A DNA stretch of 64,000 bases from Persicaria tinctoria (taxonomy: Eukaryota > Streptophyta > Magnoliopsida > Caryophyllales > Polygonaceae). The notes under the pieces were generated by a model that was not told the DNA's origin, ran no database searches, and saw nothing but the letters and a program-made list of their open reading frames with translations. Below, piece after piece: positions 38,042-49,536 of the stretch (positions within the stretch are counted from its first letter, which is position 1; the number at the start of each line of letters is the position of its first letter). The position numbers and the translations under genes were made by a program. The stretch covers positions 64,775,038 through 64,839,037 of the forward strand of contig JBANSL010000007.1 of assembly GCA_037127255.1 (NCBI GenBank), read 5' to 3'.

Positions 38042-38989
38042 CTAAGCCCGACCCGCTAACATGGGCCAAGATATTCTCATTGGCCCGGCCCAAGCCCATC
38101 CAAGCCAACACATGCTCAGGTCTACGGGGGATGCATGGGCACTACGAGCAAGATAGTCAACCACAATCTTCGATTCCCTGAAAATATGATGGATAGCTAC
38201 ATAAGAGAAGGAAGAAATATCAAGTAGAATATCTGATTGTAGCAGCTCGATGTCCCAGGGGCATTTCCAATCCCCCAGCAGAACATTTATAACCATTAGA
38301 TTATCTCCCTCGATCAGAAGGTTTTGAATGTGCATTTGGTTTGCACTTAAAACACCCATTTTGAGCCCGAGGTTTTCGGCATAGGCAACCGAGATATTGT
38401 TGCAAGTAGCCCGACCCAAATCTATAACCACTTCCTGGGAGTCCTGGATGACGAACCCATAAGACGCGGAAGAACCAAGACGAACCCATCCGTCAAAATT
38501 CAGCTTGTAGAAATCGGCTAGAGGCCTGTCCCAATGGCCAGAACGATGATGTGACTTCACCGAGGGAACTCCAGACGAAATATGACGAGTGGAGTTACCA
38601 AAATGGTTTCCTTTAGGTTTACGACCTTCCGCATCTGATAGTCCATCGTTTACCAGTTTTGTTTGTCTCCAACAGTGTGTAAAGGTTGTATAGAACAGTT
38701 TGATCTCCATAATGGTGACTCTATCTGTGTGGTTAAAAGCTAATTGGTTTCTGAAAAACCACAAAGACCACCAAATGCATACTACTGCGCCAAAGTTTTT
38801 CAGACCGACATATGTTTTAAACTTATTGAGAGGAAAATGCATACCCACCCCCACAGACGTAGCAACAGTAGTTGGACGATGGATGCGTAATGCCTTGTCT
38901 AAGCCAATAGCCATGTGGCACTCGACAAACAAATGAGCAACTGATTCATTAGTGTTACCACAGAAAACACAACCTGAAGGAACAACCAC
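38042..38989 (-). pseudogene. LINE ORF2 3' end: zinc-binding and RNase H domains
   Basis: This 315-codon frame contains CVFCGNTNESVAHLFVEC, the CCHC-like zf-RVT finger of plant non-LTR retrotransposons. It then has a tryptophan-rich segment, VVCIWWSLWFFRNQLAFN, and an RVT_3 RNase H domain beginning YKLNFDGWVRLGSSASYGFV and ending HIFRESKIVVDYLARSAHA. It would be the C-terminal end of ORF2 of an L1-type LINE. The upstream RT part (39092-39784) is in other frames, so the ORF is broken. Confidence 0.85.
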
Positions 38990-39091
38990 ATGAGACTTTT
39001 GTAATCTCTTAGTGGTAGGAAGCCCATCACGAGAAATTTTTCAAAGGAATTGTCGAACTTTTGGCGGGACGCCCGAATCCCAAATCCATCC

Positions 39092-39815
39092 CTAATCGAA
39101 ATTTGGTAATCCATTATGTTTTGATAGCAACGAATTCACCGAACTGGTAGAAAACCAACCATTGGTACTTGGACCCCTGTACAAGCGATCCTTCATAGGG
39201 TTATTAGGCAAAACAATGCCTAACAGATGTTTAATGTCATCCACCGACAGAAGGTTATTTGAAGAAGATAGCAGCAAAGGTTTATTCCAGCTATGTTCCG
39301 TGTTAAGAAACTGGGCAACCTTAATACCCTTAAGGCATGCCGGAATAGGTTGCAGAGTACGAGTATCCAAACGGGTGGGAAAGGACCAGTTATGAGTCCA
39401 GAGAAATCAATGGACTCACCGTCACCTACACTCCACTGAATAGCCGACTCAAACAAGTGTCTGATGTACATAAGGCGATTCCATTGCCATGAAGAGTAAT
39501 TCTTCTTTTGGTACGAGAGTAGGTTCTGTCCCTTAAGATATTTCTGCGAGACAATACGTACCCAAATATTGTCCAGTTCGGCCATAATTTTCCATAAAAG
39601 CTTCATCTGCAGTGCAATATTCAGACTCTACTTTATGGAGCCCATGACCTCCATTCATAGTGTCAGCACAGATCTTGTCCCAACTTATTAGCGGTGGAGC
39701 TTTTGAATTTTTGTTCCATAAGAATTGTCTGTAAACCTTGTCAAGTTCGTGAAGGATATGGGATGGTAGTAAGAAAGCTTGCATAAGAAAGAGCGGCTTC
39801 GCACATAAGTTTGCT
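39092..39815 (-). pseudogene. LINE reverse transcriptase C-terminal part, frameshifted
   Basis: Overlapping minus-strand frames read AFLLPSHILHELDKVYRQFL then WNKNSKAPPLISWDKICA (39533-39784), KLLWKIMAELDNIWVRIVSQ then KYLKGQNLLSYQKKNYSSWQ (39220-39606), and a third piece (39092-39370). Together they follow the thumb and connection region of plant LINE RT proteins, but at least two frameshifts separate them. The 5' two thirds of ORF2, including the YADD active site, are absent, so the copy is 5'-truncated at about 39815. Confidence 0.8.
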
Positions 39816-41237
39816 TTAATTAGGATCGGCCTTTTTGACGTCAGTGAGGTGGCTCTTGATTTCTTCCACTGCTTTCTCGAGGCTCGACAACCGAGTTAGG
39901 ACCTCTTGGAGCATCGTGATAATCGTTGTATCCTCAAGAGCTCCATGGGTGGGGGAAGGCAATGTGTCATTAGGAGGAATGTCGACAGGTGGGAGTGATT
40001 CCTCGTACGCCTTCGCGGCTTTGTCAAACAAGTCATCGGGGTCCTCGTGGGGGTACCCAGCACCGAGGAAACTCTCTCGCTCAGCCGCTTTTGGCACAAG
40101 GGTCGTCCGGGCATCGTTGCACTTGATCCCATCCTCATTGTCTATGTCCAGCATCATCTTCACCCTCTCATAGGGGAAGTGCGCCTCCATTATGTTCCAC
40201 CTAGCGCATCGGGGAAAGATAACCCCACCACTCCTGTTGGCAAAGTGGCTGTCCACACCCAGCACCGCTTCATAGATCCAATCTACACGGCCAGAATATC
40301 ATAATTTTACTAGCCAGTTTTGACAAAACCTTAGCCATACTCGGTTATGGCACATACATAAAAACAAAATTTCTTGCCAAGTGTTAAATCGCATTAAGTT
40401 TGAACTCGTACCTGGAACGCTAATGGGAATCCATTAAGCGAGTAGCCGGACCTCTCATTCCCAGCTTTGACTCCCTGCCCCACCTTCCTCACCAGTGCCC
40501 CATCCAGACTCTCGTGGGTGGCTTCGTAACATACCTTACCCCACGAGCAGTCGAAGAATCGGTCGAGGTTTTGCACGAGTGCGACCACCCACCCTTTCAC
40601 TGCCCTGCCCACATCCCCTGGCAGCAGGATGCACTCTACAATGATGATGAGTGCAAGCTTCAACCTCTTCCTCTCACTCCTCTCTTTCGCCTTTGCGACC
40701 TCCCAAATGACGGGAAGGTCGGACACCTTTACCCTTTCCCTTCCAAAGAAGCTCCGAATTGCGTCTCTGTGATCCTCCGCCTCAAATGCCCGATTCCTTC
40801 CAGTACATTTGAGGCCGGTGACGAGGCAAAATTCCTTGATGGAGAACCGGAGGAGTCGCCACCATGTCTCACATTTCTTTAGTGTCTTGAGCTGCCTCTC
40901 CATGAAGTAATGGATTAGGGCTGAGCAATAGGGCACATTGGATCCGATATTGACAATGCCGCCGAGCCTGCTGTCCTTGAGCATTTGCCAATCAGCTGCA
41001 GATAGCCCATCATCCATTCATTTCAGAACACCCATCTTCGAGAACTGGTTGGACCTCCCTCTAAAATATTTCGCCGGAGGAAGGGCATGAGTCGCCTGCA
41101 CAAATATCATAAGAGAGTAACGATGTTCACATCACGAACACAAAAAAATAACGCCCCTAATCTGGTTCATAAGAGATTACAGCTGATACCTTCTTGCTCG
41201 AAGGCATCACGACCTTTTTTCCTTTCCCTTTTGCCAT
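39816..41237 (-). pseudogene. DUF1985-containing gene (transposon-associated type), broken
   Basis: Three minus-strand exons. Exon 1 (41190-41237) encodes MAKGKGKKVVMPSSKK and ends at GTATCA. Exon 2 (40412-41095) has a GTGCAG acceptor and carries a DUF1985-like block, ALIHYFMERQLKTLKKCETW then LLRFSIKEFCLVTGLKC, ending NGFPLAFQ at GTACGA. Exon 3 (about 39816-40282) encodes WIYEAVLGVDSHFANRSGG, then FPRCARWNIMEAHF, and ends with a heptad-like helix LTRLSSLEKAVEEIKSHL. DUF1985 proteins are usually carried with Ulp1-type peptidases by plant Mutator-like elements. Breaks: exon 2 has an in-frame TGA at 41018-41020, and the simplest splice of exon 2 (phase 0) to exon 3 does not keep the frame seen by homology. 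No peptidase domain is nearby. Confidence 0.7.
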
Positions 41238-42465
41238 TGTGTCCTTAATCTGTCATTCAGATAACACCCATTTCAGCAATACTCCTTGCCAGTACATACG
41301 AATGCATAGCAAGTCAAAATAATTATTCTGCCAGAAATTTTAACATTTTCCAAATGACAACACCACACAAATGTTTGGAAAAACCATCAACAACTGAACT
41401 ATTTTTGTTATATGTTGTTTTTGTTATTCAATATACAAGAGTGCTTGGAAAAACCATCAACAAATGACAACACCACACAAATGGTTTCAAGATCTCTATT
41501 TTTGTTATTCAATATACAAGAGTAACGAAACTCAAACAACTTCATATCCATATGTTGTTTTTAGGTTAAATTCTTAGAGATCTCACCATTGATTTCATTT
41601 TATGCTACAAAATGCTATTAGTTTCCCCTACTTCCCCAAATCAAAGCCAACCCAGATTTTCCTATACCTAGCCATTCAATCGTTTCCCCTATCCACAAGA
41701 AGGACCCTGCTCGCCATTGACGAGTTATCACATTCCGAATTTCATTGTTTCATTGGGGTTGTCTAACCTTTTATACCCTTTTTGGACCTTCAATTTCATC
41801 CCCAACTTATCATCAATGGCAACTCTCCACCCATATCCCCAAACCGCCCACCACACTTACAGTTAGGGTTTCCCATTCTCATGTTTCGAACCCCTTTCAC
41901 CCAATTATTCCAACCGGCCTAAAATTGAATTTACATGCATTGAAACCCCCTAACTACCATTAAAGGAGAAAGATTTGAGATAGAGGATGGGGGATTACCT
42001 CTCTAAAATGGCGGACTGGGCACCAGGGGTGTTGTTTCTCTCCAATGCCGGGTCGTCCCTCACTTCCCCTCTCGCTCTTTGTTCCGACGTTGCAGCCCCC
42101 CCCCCTCTCTATCTCTCTCTCTCCCTCTCTCGGTTCCGGCGTCGCAAGGTGCTCCCTCCAAGCTTTGTCAATGGCGGTTTTCCACTCCAACCTTTTGAAT
42201 TCCTATGGGTTTGAGAAATAGTGAATGTGACTGAAGACGTTCATGATGTGATGTCTTCTTTTTTCTCTTTTCTCTTTCCAATTTCCAACTGATTTTTAAC
42301 CCGCTGCAACAGGTATCCACAACCGGTTATTTTTGCAATTTTTGGGGCTTTTTTTACATTCATGCCATTTGGACCGGTGTGTGCGTGTGTGTGTGTGGGG
42401 GGGGGGGGGGTTATTTTTGTAATGGGCCGCATGAAGTGGTATATCCACTACAATTTTCTCTTGTA
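41238..42465. other. Intergenic stretch with local duplication and GT/G runs
   Basis: No gene is seen. 41354-41526 contains two copies of GACAACACCACACAAATG and of TTGTTATTCAATATACAAGA, a local duplication. 42375-42412 is a GT repeat followed by a run of 14 G. CT-rich sequence at 42095-42135 looks like a plant leader but has no attached gene. Confidence 0.45.
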
Positions 42466-42811
42466 GAAAACAAGTTTTTTCGCAATATCTTGAATGAGAG
42501 AAATGTTCTCCTTTGTTGCAAGCTTCAATTTCTTCTTCTTCTTCATCTCTCGTTCTCTCTAATTGATCTTGCTCTCTGCTTGAATCAATTACTCTTTACT
42601 AACATTGGTTTCTCACAAATGTAGGTACATTCTACTGTGAGATCCATCGTTGCAAATTTCCTATAGCAAAAATACTCCTTTTCGTATTCGAATAATCGTT
42701 TTTTTAATCATTTTAACACTTTTTAAGGAAGTTTGACTAGTTTAAATAAAATTTAATATTTTTATAGAGTTTTTAACTCTTTAAAGTACGTGTTATACAC
42801 AGTGGTGGCTA
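42466..42811 (+). repeat. Left copy of copia LTR/flank sequence (partial)
   Basis: This segment aligns with 50221-50548, starting AAAACAAGTTTTTTCGCAAT and sharing CTTGAATGAGAGAAATGTTC and GAGATCCATCG. It runs to ACACAGTGGTGG, where the two diverge: the left copy runs straight into copia pol. It therefore contains the end of the 5' LTR plus extra shared sequence and then a deletion junction at about 42811. It also preserves the uninterrupted target of the CACTA-like element at 46650. Confidence 0.75.
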
Positions 42812-44069
42812 ATTGGAGAGGTACAAAGCTCAGTTCGTGATTCGGGGCTTCTCTCAAATTGCAGGCCTTGATTATGGAGAGACATTTGCAACAATGGCAT
42901 ACTTGTCAAATGGATGTGACAAATGCCTTCTTATATGGGGATCTTGAGGAGGTGGTTTACATGACTATGCCACCTGAGTATGAGTTCCTGAAGAGCTTAG
43001 AGTCATCCAGACTACAAGGCTCTGACGTTTGTGCTCAGGAGGAGTGTGGGACTGATCAAAAAAATTCACAAACAAGCTATGCTGCAAGCTAAATAAATCT
43101 CTCTATGGGTTGAAAAAGGCGCCTAGACAATTATTTACAAAGTTTGCAGAGGTAATTCATAAAGCAAACTTCAAGCAATCTGAGTATGATCATGCTTTAT
43201 TTACCAAGCATGAAGAAGGGAAGGTTACAACACTGTTGGTTTATGTGGATGACATTATAATCACGGGAAATAGCAAAGAAGAAATTGAGAAACTGAAGGC
43301 ACATCTTCAACTGCATTTTCAGATTAAAGATCTGGGAGAAAAAAGATACTTCCTTGGAATTGAGATTGACAGGTTTGAGAAAGGGATTAGTATGAATCAA
43401 AGGAAGTATGCTCTTGAGTTCTTAAAGGAATGTGGCATGGAGAATGCAAAACCTCTAAGTATACCATTGGATGCGCATTGTAAGCTCACAGATGAAGGTG
43501 AAGCTTTTAGCGATCCACAACAGTATAGAAGATTAGTGAGAAAACTGATATACTTGACTGTAACTAGGCTAGACATCACCTATTTTGTGCATATATTGAG
43601 CCAGTTTATACAACGTCCAACTATAGATCATTGGCAAGCTGCTAAACATCTGCTTAGATACAAAAAAGAAGCACCTGATCAAGGATTACTGATGTTAAGC
43701 AAATCAGATATGAAGTTAAAGGCATTCTTTGATGCTGATTGGCAAGCTTGTCCCATGACAAGGAACTTAATTACAGGGTTATGTTTTCGGCTAGGGAACT
43801 CCTTCATATCTTGGAGATCCAAGAAACAATCATTCGTAGCTATGTCTATTGCAGAGTTTGAATATAGAGTTATGGCCATGACCTGCTTTGAGCTAAAATA
43901 GCTTGTGGGAATGTTGAGTGATCTGGGTATAGCTCAACATCGGGCAATTGATCTATTCAGTGATAATCAAGCGGCCATACATATTTCCAGAAATTCATTT
44001 TTTCATGAAAGAACCAAACACATCGAAGCTGATTGTCATTTTGTTCGATTAATGGTGAAATTGAAGCAA
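42812..44069 (+). pseudogene. Ty1/copia pol: reverse transcriptase and RNase H, decayed
   Basis: It begins YKAQFVIRGFSQIAGLDYGE, the start of copia RT. It then shifts to WHTCQMDVTNAFLYGDLEEV and YMTMPPEYEF. From 43110 a 263-codon frame carries the catalytic LLVYVDDIIITGNS block (YVDD), then RNase H: AFFDADWQACPMTRNLITG and SFISWRSKKQSFVAMS. A TAG at 43899-43901 replaces a tryptophan codon expected after FELK. The frame continues as LVGMLSDLGIAQHRAIDLFS, DNQAAIHISRN and KHIEADCHFVR. gag, protease, integrase and part of RT are deleted. The coding end is split by a solo LTR (44075-46283) and resumes at 46289. Copia elements are class I elements that transpose through RNA. Confidence 0.92.
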
Positions 44070-44074
44070 GTTAA

Positions 44075-46283
44075 TGTTGTTGCAGGAGGATGGTCAAGTA
44101 TGAAATAAATGTAAAATAAAGTTCAGACTGACTTCCCTGTCTCAGCAAATAAATACAAGACTTCCTCCCGTTGTAGTAAGAGAAAAGTCAGGATCGAATC
44201 CACGAGGAAGCACGTCAGCAGTTCTCAGGTAGCTATCAGATTCTTACAACAGCAGCAGAAAGACACAGAAACGAAGACAAAAGCAAGCAAAGCAAACAAT
44301 CCCGGCAAGGGCAACTAAAACAAAAGCAAAAACAAATAAAGACAGAAATAAAAGCAAAGCAACAAACGAAAAAACAAAGCAGAAAGTCGTACTCGATCTC
44401 GACCACAAGCTTGTCGAGATCGACAAGAGCAACTCGACACAGAATACAGAAAGTGAAAATCGACAAAAGAAAACAGAAAGCCAACTCGACTAAGACAAAC
44501 CCAACCCGAGATCGACAAGAGACAACTCGATCTCGACGAAGCTTCGTCTAGGTCGACCAGAAACAGAAAAAAGACAGAAACTTTAAAGCTTGAAAATTCA
44601 AACACAGAACTCAGAATTTCGGTGAAATAAATCAATGTAATAAAAGACTTCCAAGGCCAGGGTTTCAACACCACAACGATAACCATGCAAAACAACACAT
44701 AAAGGCATAAAAGATCATGCTTTCCATCAAATAACTTTCGTCATTAACAAATAGGCATATAGAGGCTTTCGCATAAACCCTAATTGTTACTAACCCTTTT
44801 TCACATAATTAATCCAAGTTGCATTAAGATCACTTTCGCTTCAATAACACAAACAAGGATCACCTTCAACTCTCGCAAAAGAATCATGCTTATAGGGATA
44901 GAAGATGAATCGCACAAAAAGATCTGACCTTTATCGCATCGCCTCACATGGCCACCGTCGGGCTCACCCCAGCCCCAGAAGTGGGTGGACTACTCACGCC
45001 TCATTGCAATTGCAGACATTGATTGATGAAAAGAAACTTGCATTAAAACTAAATCAAAGTTTACAACCGCTCGAAGCCAACTCCGCTCTCGCTTCACAAC
45101 TCCAACCGGCTGCTCACTCACTCTCTCTCTCTACTTCTCCTACTTACTTCTCTCTGAAATTGAATGATTGAAACTGAGCTCCATAGGCTTTATTTATAGC
45201 CTTCATTCCCTAGCTATTCTAGGAAAGAAGATATCTATCTATATATAAATTTCTATCTAAATTGCTAAAAGATAAATAAATGTTTAATGGAAATAAATCC
45301 ATAAGGAAAAGATAAAACTAAATAAGGTAGGTCTTCATGATGTGATAGATCTTGTCTCCTTTGGATAGAACTTGATAGTTTCGGATAGATTTCAGCAACT
45401 TCGCGACCAAGCAACGTCAACTCTACTCGGACAGGGCTACGTCGAGAAGATTCTGGACACTGGGTCTAGTCGACCTCGACAAGGTCTCGTCGACCTCGAC
45501 AAGGATGGCTCGGCTTGGCTTGACTCTGCTCGATGTGGCTCGGACTCTGGCTCACTGGTGCTCGTCGATCTCGAGTTAGCCTAGTCGATCTCGAGTAGAG
45601 TTGAGTCATCGACTGGACCTCCTCGGGTAGATCTCCTCGGGTTGCTCGGACATGGCTCAGGGCGGCTCGTCGATCTCGACAAGAGTTAGTCGAGATCGAG
45701 TTGGGTCTTCGCTTCTGCTCCCGCGAGCTGGCTCTTCCGCTGGCAGCGGGTGACTTCTTCCGCGGCAGCGAGTTTCCTTTCCGCTGCAGCGAATGCTCCT
45801 GGTCGTCCTCGGGGGGATCTCCTCGGCAAGCTCGGCTCTTCTCCTTGTCGACTCCGGACATGGGGACTGGGCTTCGTCGACCTCGACCAGGGCTTGTCGA
45901 GGTCGAGTTGGGTTCCTGAGCTCGGGGAGCTTGGTTCTCGATCATGATCTGCTCGACCCAGCTGTGCCCGGACATGGCTTGTCTAGCTCGACTAGGCTTA
46001 CTCGAGATCGAGTAGCCTGGGTTCCTGGCTTGATTTGACTGGTTCCGCTGCTCTTTTGACCTTGGACTTCTGTAGTGGTTTTCCGAGCTTTTCCGACCTT
46101 CTGTAGAATTGCTGTAAATGCCTCGATTTCTGCGATTTAAACAGAAACTGGTGTAGATTCCATAATTTTGGCAAATAAGCATAAACTACATAGATTATGT
46201 ACTATCTTAACCCAAATGCATGAAATGTATACAGAAATCGATATAAAAGTTACTGTAAAACATGGCAAATTCCGCTCACAACA
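44075..46283 (-). mobile_element. Solo LTR, copy 3 (reverse), inserted in copia pol
   Basis: A 2209-bp solo LTR with a perfect 5-bp duplication GTTAA at 44070-44074 and 46284-46288. On the minus strand it starts TGTTGTGAGCGG and ends GCAACAACA. It shares with copies 1 and 2 the segment TTATGCTTATTTGCCA, the block around 44640-44960 (AATTAGGG..., AGTAGTCCACCCACTTCT on the minus strand) and TCGA palindromes. It is more diverged in the array region than copies 1 and 2 are from each other. Confidence 0.93.
44391..46010 (-). repeat. TCGA-NN-TCGA palindrome arrays in LTR copy 3
   Basis: Two clusters, 44391-44560 and 45466-46010. Sites are TCGATCTCGA/TCGAGATCGA and TCGACCTCGA/TCGAGGTCGA. Pairs are again about 20 bp apart (for example near 45479/45494, 45564/45586, 45670/45690, 45876/45895). 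The AT centre that dominates copy 2 (TCGATATCGA) is absent here. Confidence 0.75.
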
Positions 46284-46288
46284 GTTAA

Positions 46289-46500
46289 CACTAGATATAT
46301 ATCTACAGGAGAGCAACTAGCGGATATGTTTACAAAGACTCTAAGTGTTGCTCAAAGCAAGAAATTACAGGAAAAACTTGGAGTAGTAGATATGTTTTCC
46401 AACTCCAAGCTTGTGGAGGAGTGTTTTTTTTGGATTGTTTAAGATTTCGATAGATTTGTGTGTACAGTACCCTATGAGAAAATGTCAGCTTGTGGAGGAG
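46289..46500 (+). pseudogene. Copia pol C-terminus and duplicated polypurine tract
   Basis: The frame resumes after the solo LTR as TRYISTGEQLADMFTKTLSV then AQSKKLQEKLGVVDMF, the canonical end of copia pol. The sequence GCTTGTGGAGGAGTGTT, the usual copia polypurine tract and LTR start, occurs twice, at about 46409-46425 and 46489-46505. Either could be the real LTR border; I take the second because TGTTGAAGATG follows. Confidence 0.8.
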
Positions 46501-47011
46501 TGTTGAAGATGAAGAGATGACGTCATCAACTTCTCTCTTATTAGGCAAGTTGTTAGAAGTTCGTTATGAGCTCAACTGATTGAGCTCTTGCTCACTGCTG
46601 TATGTAGATATATAAATAGCTCCCCCTCTCCATTGTACAAAACAAGTTTCACTACAAAAAAAAAACATATTGGCTTCGGACAGTAGCTTCGGGAAGGCTT
46701 CAGTGTAGCCGTTGGGGTTATTGTAGCTTCGGCTAGAGTTTGCCGTAGCCGTTGGGGTAGTTTTAGCTTCGGCGTTGCTACGACTAAGGCGTCATTGTTT
46801 ACATTTGCTTCGCCAATGGGTATCCCGTAGCTACTGATTGCACTCTTGCTTCGGTAGGTTCCTTGTCGTAGCTAAACTTATTAATTTAATTTGTTATAAT
46901 AAAAGAAAATATTGTCATCGTGATTTAAAGAAAAAAAGAAATTGAAATTTGCATAATGAAATTAGTCGGATTTCATTTCATTTCTCCATTCCGCCCTAAC
47001 CCTCATCTTCC

Positions 47012-47375
47012 CGCTCAGGCCTTCATCTTCTCAGGCTGCCGCCGTCACTGCTCAGGTCACCTTCTCCAACTCTCTCTTCACGCCTGTGTTCCAGAGCCAC
47101 ACCGAAGCCGGCCTCGACTCCCTCCTCTCGTTCACTGGCCAACCTCGACTCCTGCGCGCCTTCATCTCCCTCGACTCCCTCTCCGCTCACTCCCGCTCAG
47201 GCCTTCATCTTCTCAGGCTGCCGCCGTCGCTGCTCAGGTCATGTTCTCCGACTCCCTCTTTGCACCTGTGTTCCAGAGCCGCACCGAAGCCGGCCTCGAC
47301 TCCCTCCTCTCGTTCACTGGCCAACCTCGACTCCTGGGCGCCTTCATCTTCTCCGACTCCCTCTCCGCTTCTGCG
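47012..47375 (+). repeat. Tandem duplication of a coding-like 182-bp unit
   Basis: Two copies (47012-47193, 47194-47375) start CGCTCAGGCCTTCATCTTCT. In one frame both contain SLF(T/A)PVFQS(H/R)TEAGLD, then SLLSFTGQPRLL. The protein is not recognised. It may be the 5' part of a captured gene, duplicated inside the element. Confidence 0.8.
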
Positions 47376-47947
47376 CAATGCTCTTCTCGGCAAAGTTGTG
47401 GTTGTCCCCATTCTTCACATCGGGTAATGTCTCCTGAAACCCCTTTAATTTCAACTGATGAAAACCAATTGAAAATCTCTGAAATTGAAAAGGGGATATG
47501 GCTAGGGTTCAATCTGGGCACAATTAATTCTTCACATCGGCAAAGCTGTCCCCAGTTCATCTGAAATTGAAAAGGGGATATGGCTAGGGTTCAAAAGGGG
47601 ATATGGCTCAGTTCATCTGAAATTGAAAATCTCTGCAATGTGAAGAATGGCTTATCGGCAAAGCTGTGTCGAATTTGGGTTGCTAGGGTTCAGTTTGGGT
47701 ACAATGGTCGAATTTGTGTTTAGTTAGGATTTAATTTGGGGATAGTGGTTGAATTTGTGTGTGGTTAGGGTTTATATTGGCCATTTGGAATGAGTCATAA
47801 GTGTATTACGTATTTTGCAAATTTGTTGTTTTATTGTTGTTTTCTAGCAAGATGAATTAGGAAATTTGAGAAACTGGAGGTGTGTTGTGTAGCAATTCAG
47901 AATGAAATGAGGAAATTGCAGCCTTGTTTATTGATTTGTTTGTACAG

Positions 47948-48080
47948 GGGCATGAAGCTTTGAGGAGTTACGTAGAAGAAAAGATTGGAAAGGCGGTGAA
48001 GAACCACAACAACTTAGTGAGAGAAGTGGATATCAGGTTGTCTCAGGGAATTTAGTAAAGGACTCAAGAGGAGATGTGAG
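47948..48080 (+). pseudogene. Captured exon of a PSRP1-like plastid ribosome hibernation factor
   Basis: After a TGTACAG acceptor the exon reads GHEALRSYVEEKIGKAVKNH, then NNLVREVDIRLS. In a shifted frame it continues REFSKGLKRRCEV up to a GAG|GT donor-like border at 48080. This follows the start of the HPF/YfiA-type domain of the plastid ribosome hibernation factor PSRP1, which has YVEEKIGKAVxxHxxLVREVDVRLS, then RGGEFGKGPRxxRCEV. Bases have been lost at the RGGE position, shifting the frame and giving an early TAG. Only this exon of the gene is present. The family call is good because both frames match in order. Confidence 0.8.
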
Positions 48081-49303
48081 GTTGGCTACCTTTTCTTTGC
48101 TTGTTTATTATTATCGGTTTTTTCAACCATTCAATTTAGGAAAACAACTTCTGAATTCGGTTTGTTTATGTTTGGGCTAGTAGTCAGTAGATAGACTTGT
48201 AGTGTTATTTCTGATGGATTCATGTTAGATTTCAACTTAATACATCTATGGTAATTAGAGTGAGTGGCTGATTTTTATGCAGTACGGCTTAGTTGTCTAT
48301 GTCTTGTTGGAAAATAGAAGTTATTGAGCAAATTATAAAATAAAGAGAACTTGAGTAACTTCACAATCACAAATTAAAAGCTTACATGCATATATGCAAA
48401 TAAAGAGAAGGGGCATTCCTATTTGTCCCCATTAAAAAAATTGAAGTAAATTTAGAGAATCAATATTCTGTTTTCTATTCCATTGTCGATTTACAGTGAT
48501 AAAGTAAATTTGCTGAGATATAATACCACCTCCTTTAGAAAATGTTTAGTGCAGAAGATGATAAATTCTACATTTGATGGAAAATATTGCTAACTGAACC
48601 TTAATGGCTAAAGTGTTAAATTTGAACAGAGTGTTTGCTTATACAATTCTTCATATCTATGATAACAATCATATACTTTTAAGAATGAGTGTCTTTTTTG
48701 TTGTATTGTATATAATTATTGTAACGTCTAGGAGGCAATTTCCTTATTTTTGAAATGTAAAAGTTCCTGGTCAAAATCACATAGGGTGGGTGGGCAAAAG
48801 TAATTTTGAAACAATAAGAAGGATAACTGCTTTATGTGTTTGCATTTAGGTGTGTGTAATTTGTTCATGATTGTTTGCTTGCAAGTTCACTGGTTTTTTT
48901 TTCCCGTTAGTCTCCAAATATTTATTAAAATAAAGCAAGGTTAATTTACTTTATTAATAATGCGATCATTAGTGCATACTTGTTAAAGGGTGGAAAGGAA
49001 CAAGGAGCTTTCCCCGTGAGAAGAAGAACAAGGATAAAGAAGATCACATATCTGTTGTTAAAGAGGTAATTTCTTTCATGCATTGTTTGCTTATCCATAA
49101 TCTTTTTTGAGTATGTTTGTTCTCTCTCCCGTTCTTTTATGTGACTTAAAGCAGATTCACATTCACTAATTTTGTTTCAGTATTTGACCATTTTTGTTAA
49201 AATATATGTGGAAACTTCCATCCACTTTTGGAATAGAGCATCATGTATAAATGATCTCTCTTAACTTTGGTGGTTGTGTATGTTGTGCATCACATTGTAT
49301 CAG

Positions 49304-49536
49304 TTCCATCTCATAAAGGTGGACGTTGCAAGAGCTCTGGTTCCCAAAGAATTCAGACTGGTTGGAGCTTTTGGGTAAATAACTATTCCATTTCATTTAA
49401 TTAATTTGCTAAGTTGTTTTGTATTTCACAGTTTCACAGATGAATTTGACTCTAACACAACTGTTAATGTGCAGATATACTTTTGGTGGCTTCTTTCTTG
49501 CTAGCTATGAAGATAGCCCTACTGGGAGTCTTTGAT
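49304..49536 (+). pseudogene. Captured exons of a NEOXANTHIN-DEFICIENT 1-like gene
   Basis: Two exons with GT-AG borders. 49304-49374 encodes FHLIKVDVARALVPKEFRLV then GAFG, and 49475-49536 encodes YTFGGFFLASYEDSPTGS. They join across the intron in phase, and FDE then follows in a shifted frame (one extra base after AGT). The match is to plant NXD1, a protein needed for neoxanthin accumulation, which has KEFRLVEAFGYTLGGFFLA then SYDDSPAG at this point. The remainder of the gene is missing. A separate open segment ending DHISVVKE at a GAG|GTAATT border (about 49000-49064) is not assigned. Confidence 0.8.

Noticed and set aside
45466..46182. 238-codon minus-strand frame in LTR copy 3
   Set aside because: It runs through the TCGA repeat array, is full of Arg/Ser repeats, and has no counterpart in the other LTR copies.
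44075..46283. Full retrotransposon at this site
   Set aside because: Only one LTR lies between the GTTAA duplications, with no internal domain, so it is a solo LTR.
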